Shown one piece after another: positions 61,402 to 64,000 of a DNA stretch of 64,000 nucleotides. The notes below the pieces were generated by a model that worked only from the letters and a program-made list of their open reading frames with translations, had not been told where the DNA came from and ran no database searches. Each line of letters starts with the position of its first letter. The first letter of the stretch is position 1. Both the position numbers and the translations under genes were made by a program. Source of the DNA: Agroathelia rolfsii (taxonomy: Eukaryota; Basidiomycota; Agaricomycetes; Amylocorticiales; Amylocorticiaceae); NCBI GenBank assembly GCA_018343915.1, contig JABRWF010000002.1:310001-374000 (forward strand). The letters run 5' to 3'.

Positions 61402-62605
61402 ATGTTGACCTCTTTCTCTTCACCTAAGCCCGTACCCTCTTCTGTGTCTCCACCTAATTATTGTAAGACCTCCGTCGACGGCGATGAAGAATTAATCGAT
61501 TACGAAAATCACGAGCCTCTTACGCCAATGAGAACGCCATTATCAACCACTGGGTCTCTAAACAGTCATGATACCAGTGTCCGCGCAGCATTATTCCACT
61601 CAGACTTTTACTTTGACATTGGGATGCTCAAATTTTTGGTAAATTTATCATTCTCAGAAAGTTCAATTCACACATTAATTTCCATAATCCGGTCTGTGGG
61701 ATGCGCCTGATAGGTCGACGATCAGCTATTCCATATTCATGCCATTTTTCTAGTTAGAGAATCAGACGTATTCAAACAAGTCTGCTCATTTCCTCGTGAC
61801 CAAATCTATGATGCCGTAGTTTTGTCCCCTACGGATGCGACGGCATTTCAATTTGAGAGTCTTGTAAATTTCTTTTATAATGGGTAAGCCCATAGTTATT
61901 CAGCTTCTTGTTTTTAATTCTTAGTCGATTATCTAGGATGTTCAATGATTATAACCCCTCTTGGGAAGCTTGTGTAGCCCTGTTGGCCATTTCATCGCGT
62001 TTCAGGATGTGCAGGGTTCGCGACTTCGCTGTCAGCGCGATCTCTGAAAGAAAAGACACAAAGGACACGGTTGCCATCATCAATCTTGCCCTGGAATTCG
62101 ACGTTCAAGAGTGGCTTGCACCCGCATATGCAGAGTTGTGTTGCCGCCAGAAAGCGATGACCGCAGAAGAGGGACAGCTTCTCGGGTGGGAGACATTTGC
62201 AAAGCTCACAGAGGCTAGAGAGAAGTATTTAAAAATAAAGCATGAAGAAACCTCGACGACGAGTCCTTCTGTACCAACAGAACCCAGTACTCAGCTTTCC
62301 GGAGTTGCTGCAGCAGTAGTAATCAACAGGGGTCCATTCGTGGGTATCACCTTTAATCGACCTTGCTTTGTTTTCATAACGTCTTTTGATATTGAATATG
62401 GCTTTCACAGGGCACCAAATTAAGGCAACGTGATCAGGCCTTGTCTGTTATAAAAGAGATTTTCTGGCCCCCTGCCAATGATCCAAAGCCTACACCTAGT
62501 GCCAAGACAGATGTCGTCGATGCACCCGAGGCCACTATTAGTAGTATTACAGGTCCCCAACAGCCCGAGACTCTGAGAAAAAAACCAATCAGAAGGATCC
62601 ATTAA
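61402..62605 (+). CDS. BTB/POZ domain protein (copy 3)
   Basis: Four exons (61402-61638, 61714-61883, 61937-62339, 62411-62605) encode 334 aa. The BTB core is FYFDIGMLKFLVDDQLFHIHAIFLVRESD through FQFESLVNFFYNGMFNDYNPSWEA. Shared helical part: DVQEWLAPAYAELCCRQKAMTAEEGQLLGWETFAKLTEAREK, close to copy 1 at 31025. The tail begins ALSVIKEIFWPP, also like copy 1, then continues about 45 residues of Pro/Thr-rich sequence ending in KKPIRRIH. Tandem with copy 2 and probably from the same duplication history. Function unknown. Confidence 0.85.
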
Positions 62606-63638
62606 TATTAGTAGTCCAGCTAATGCCCTACTTCCTACTCCATCGGATGAATGAAGGTGGCTACACGAAGTACTTCTTGTATTGGCAATTGAATCGCCGT
62701 CTGTCATCCAAATTTGTTACGTCTATTTAGAAACTAGGCCCGTTTAATCTTGTATTTCTTGTATTCATCTTGTATGCTACTTATATACATGTACTTGAAC
62801 CCGTTTTACATGAATCGCGATGCACATGTCATGGTTGCCAAAGAGTCGAGTCATTAAAGGTTGTGACGTATGTCATGGAAGGGCAAGTTATTAAACGTAA
62901 ATGCCAATTCAGTTCTTTAGTGGTTGCTGAAATGCATCGACAATATAACATTTAATTCATAAGACCTAAGGCCCAATTCATTCAGGCGTTGAATATTAAA
63001 TATTCAGTATTAAATGTGGGATTATTGATGAGTAGCACTCGATTTTGATTCTTAGAGGCGACCGGCCACCATTAATCATGACGGCGAAGGAAGGTGCTAG
63101 TATCTATGCCTGTAGAAAATAGTCGAGCCGACATAGTGCAATTATGATTGGTTGAATTGAAGGATTCAGGATATTTCTTACTATTGACGGTTGGATATGG
63201 CACAAAAATCCTTTCGGCCTTAGGTTTTACTTGTAGGTCTTTCGAGGTTAGGTGTATCATGATACGAGGGACAATCCACAAGTGGTAACCCTGAAGAATG
63301 GGAGAACGAAACTCGAATACTGAATATCCTCTATCACTCACGTCTAGACGGAAAATTAAATGTCTTTCCGTTTCCTAGAGAGTGTGACATGCACAGTACA
63401 ATCCCTGTAAGCAAATTAACACACCTAAGCCGTAACCGATCTAAATGAAAGCAGCCGTCGTGAAGAAAGATACTCCTGTTGTGCAATCCACTGGAATATT
63501 CGTCGTATAAAAGCGATCTGTTGAAGGCCATTACTTCACAACACACCCTCCTTTTACAACCCTTTTCCGACTATCTGCATCCCAGTCATCCCACTCTCCT
63601 TCTACATCGCAATTACTCTCTTTCAACAACTCTCACAA
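62606..63638. other. intergenic
   Basis: 1.03 kb; the last 130 bp hold the promoter of the next gene. A short AT palindrome-like motif (TTGAATATTAAATATTCAG) occurs near 62990. No gene supported. Confidence 0.5.
63506..63512 (+). promoter_or_regulatory. TATA box of the right-edge secreted gene
   Basis: TATAAAA, 133 bp upstream of the ATG at 63639, followed by a C/T-rich leader. Confidence 0.6.
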
Positions 63639-64000
63639 TGATCGCTAATTTTTCTCGTGTCTCCGGCACTGCATTGATCCTTGCAGTAGCTGCTAAGAGT
63701 GCTTCAGCTTGGTTCTTGCCAGGCATTGGCCTTGGAGCAGGCTTTGACGCGAGTGCCCACCTCGACGCTGGCGCCGAGGGTTGTGCCGATGGAGATGCAG
63801 ATCTTGGCGCTGGAGCTGGTCTCAGTGCTGGAGCCGGCTTTAGTGCTGGGGCTGGCTTTGGTATCGGTGGTGGTCTCGGCGGAGACTCCTGTGGCAGCGA
63901 TCAGTTCTGGTACTCTTGGAAGGGATGCTGCCTTGTCAGTGGGTTTATCAGTCATATGGAACCACCGTAAGTAAAAATAGATGGAGCGAGGCTAGATATG
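63639..64000 (+). CDS. Gly/Ala-rich small secreted protein, cut by the window edge
   Basis: ATG at 63639 opens a signal peptide (residues 1-24, ending SASA) followed by about 55 residues of GAG/LGAG/SAGAG-type repeats with regular Asp, then CGSDQFWYSWKGCCL with a CxxxxxWYxxxGCC pattern. A likely donor GTAAGT lies at 63967 after EPP, so the gene probably continues outside the window; the in-frame stop just after it would otherwise give about 110 aa. The Gly/Ala repeats plus a WY...CC module suggest a cell-wall or surface-associated protein. No enzyme motif. Confidence 0.65.

Overview
This window is nuclear DNA of a filamentous basidiomycete, most likely an Agaricomycete. Genes are split by many short introns (about 50-80 nt, GT-AG with two GC-AG cases) and several coding exons are only 3-25 nt long. 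The gene set includes CYP51, Dss1-type RNase, Nup57/Nup54, CAF-1 p60, HEN1 and an UstYa-type protein. Several families, such as the double-domain secreted protein, thaumatin-like protein, BTB proteins and a fungal 7-TM protein, are ones I associate with Agaricomycetes. The species cannot be named from sequence alone. No bacterial-type operons, CRISPR, rRNA or convincing tRNA genes were seen.

Layout. 0-2.3 kb holds a phosphate:H+ symporter (minus). 2.3-10.4 kb is gene-poor, with two orphan ORFs, an A/T palindrome and a GA microsatellite. 10.4-14.2 kb has two secreted-protein genes, one with an internally duplicated domain and one thaumatin-like. 15.5-27.5 kb is a compact housekeeping block: CYP51/ERG11, a mitochondrial RNase II-type exonuclease, an acidic zinc-finger protein, an Env7/STK16-type kinase, V-ATPase subunit e and HEN1. 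27.5-31 kb is a repeat island with a SINE-like insertion flanked by 12-bp direct repeats, a TIR element of about 0.9 kb and a 640-bp foldback hairpin. 31-38.9 kb carries a BTB gene, an alpha/beta hydrolase, RPB9, an F-box protein and an UstYa/DUF3328 protein. 39.1-48.7 kb is a second housekeeping block: eIF2-beta, ATP synthase gamma, CAF-1 p60, Nup57/Nup54 and eL27. 48.9-51.1 kb has a second copy of the TIR element's end fused to a decayed P450 gene. 52-58.3 kb has a GNAT-like gene, an SGNH/PC-esterase-like type II membrane protein and a 7-TM protein. 59-62.6 kb has two more BTB genes related to the one at 31 kb. The right edge cuts a Gly/Ala-rich secreted protein gene.

How the genes relate. 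The housekeeping genes serve unrelated core processes (translation, transcription, ATP synthesis, nuclear transport, chromatin assembly, sterol synthesis). They are arranged as divergent pairs sharing 128-216 bp promoters and convergent pairs with 107-277 bp between stops. Accessory genes lie in AT-richer, repeat-bearing intervals. I found no convincing multi-gene novel system. The most informative unusual items are the P450 relic (nonsense codon, frameshift in the heme motif, loss of the 3' end at a transposon terminus), the long hairpin near HEN1, HEN1's Trp-rich acidic tail, and the BTB trio, one member of which has acquired an FG/Ser-rich tail. All gene models were spliced by hand from reading frame, splice sites and protein-family similarity; none is confirmed by transcripts.
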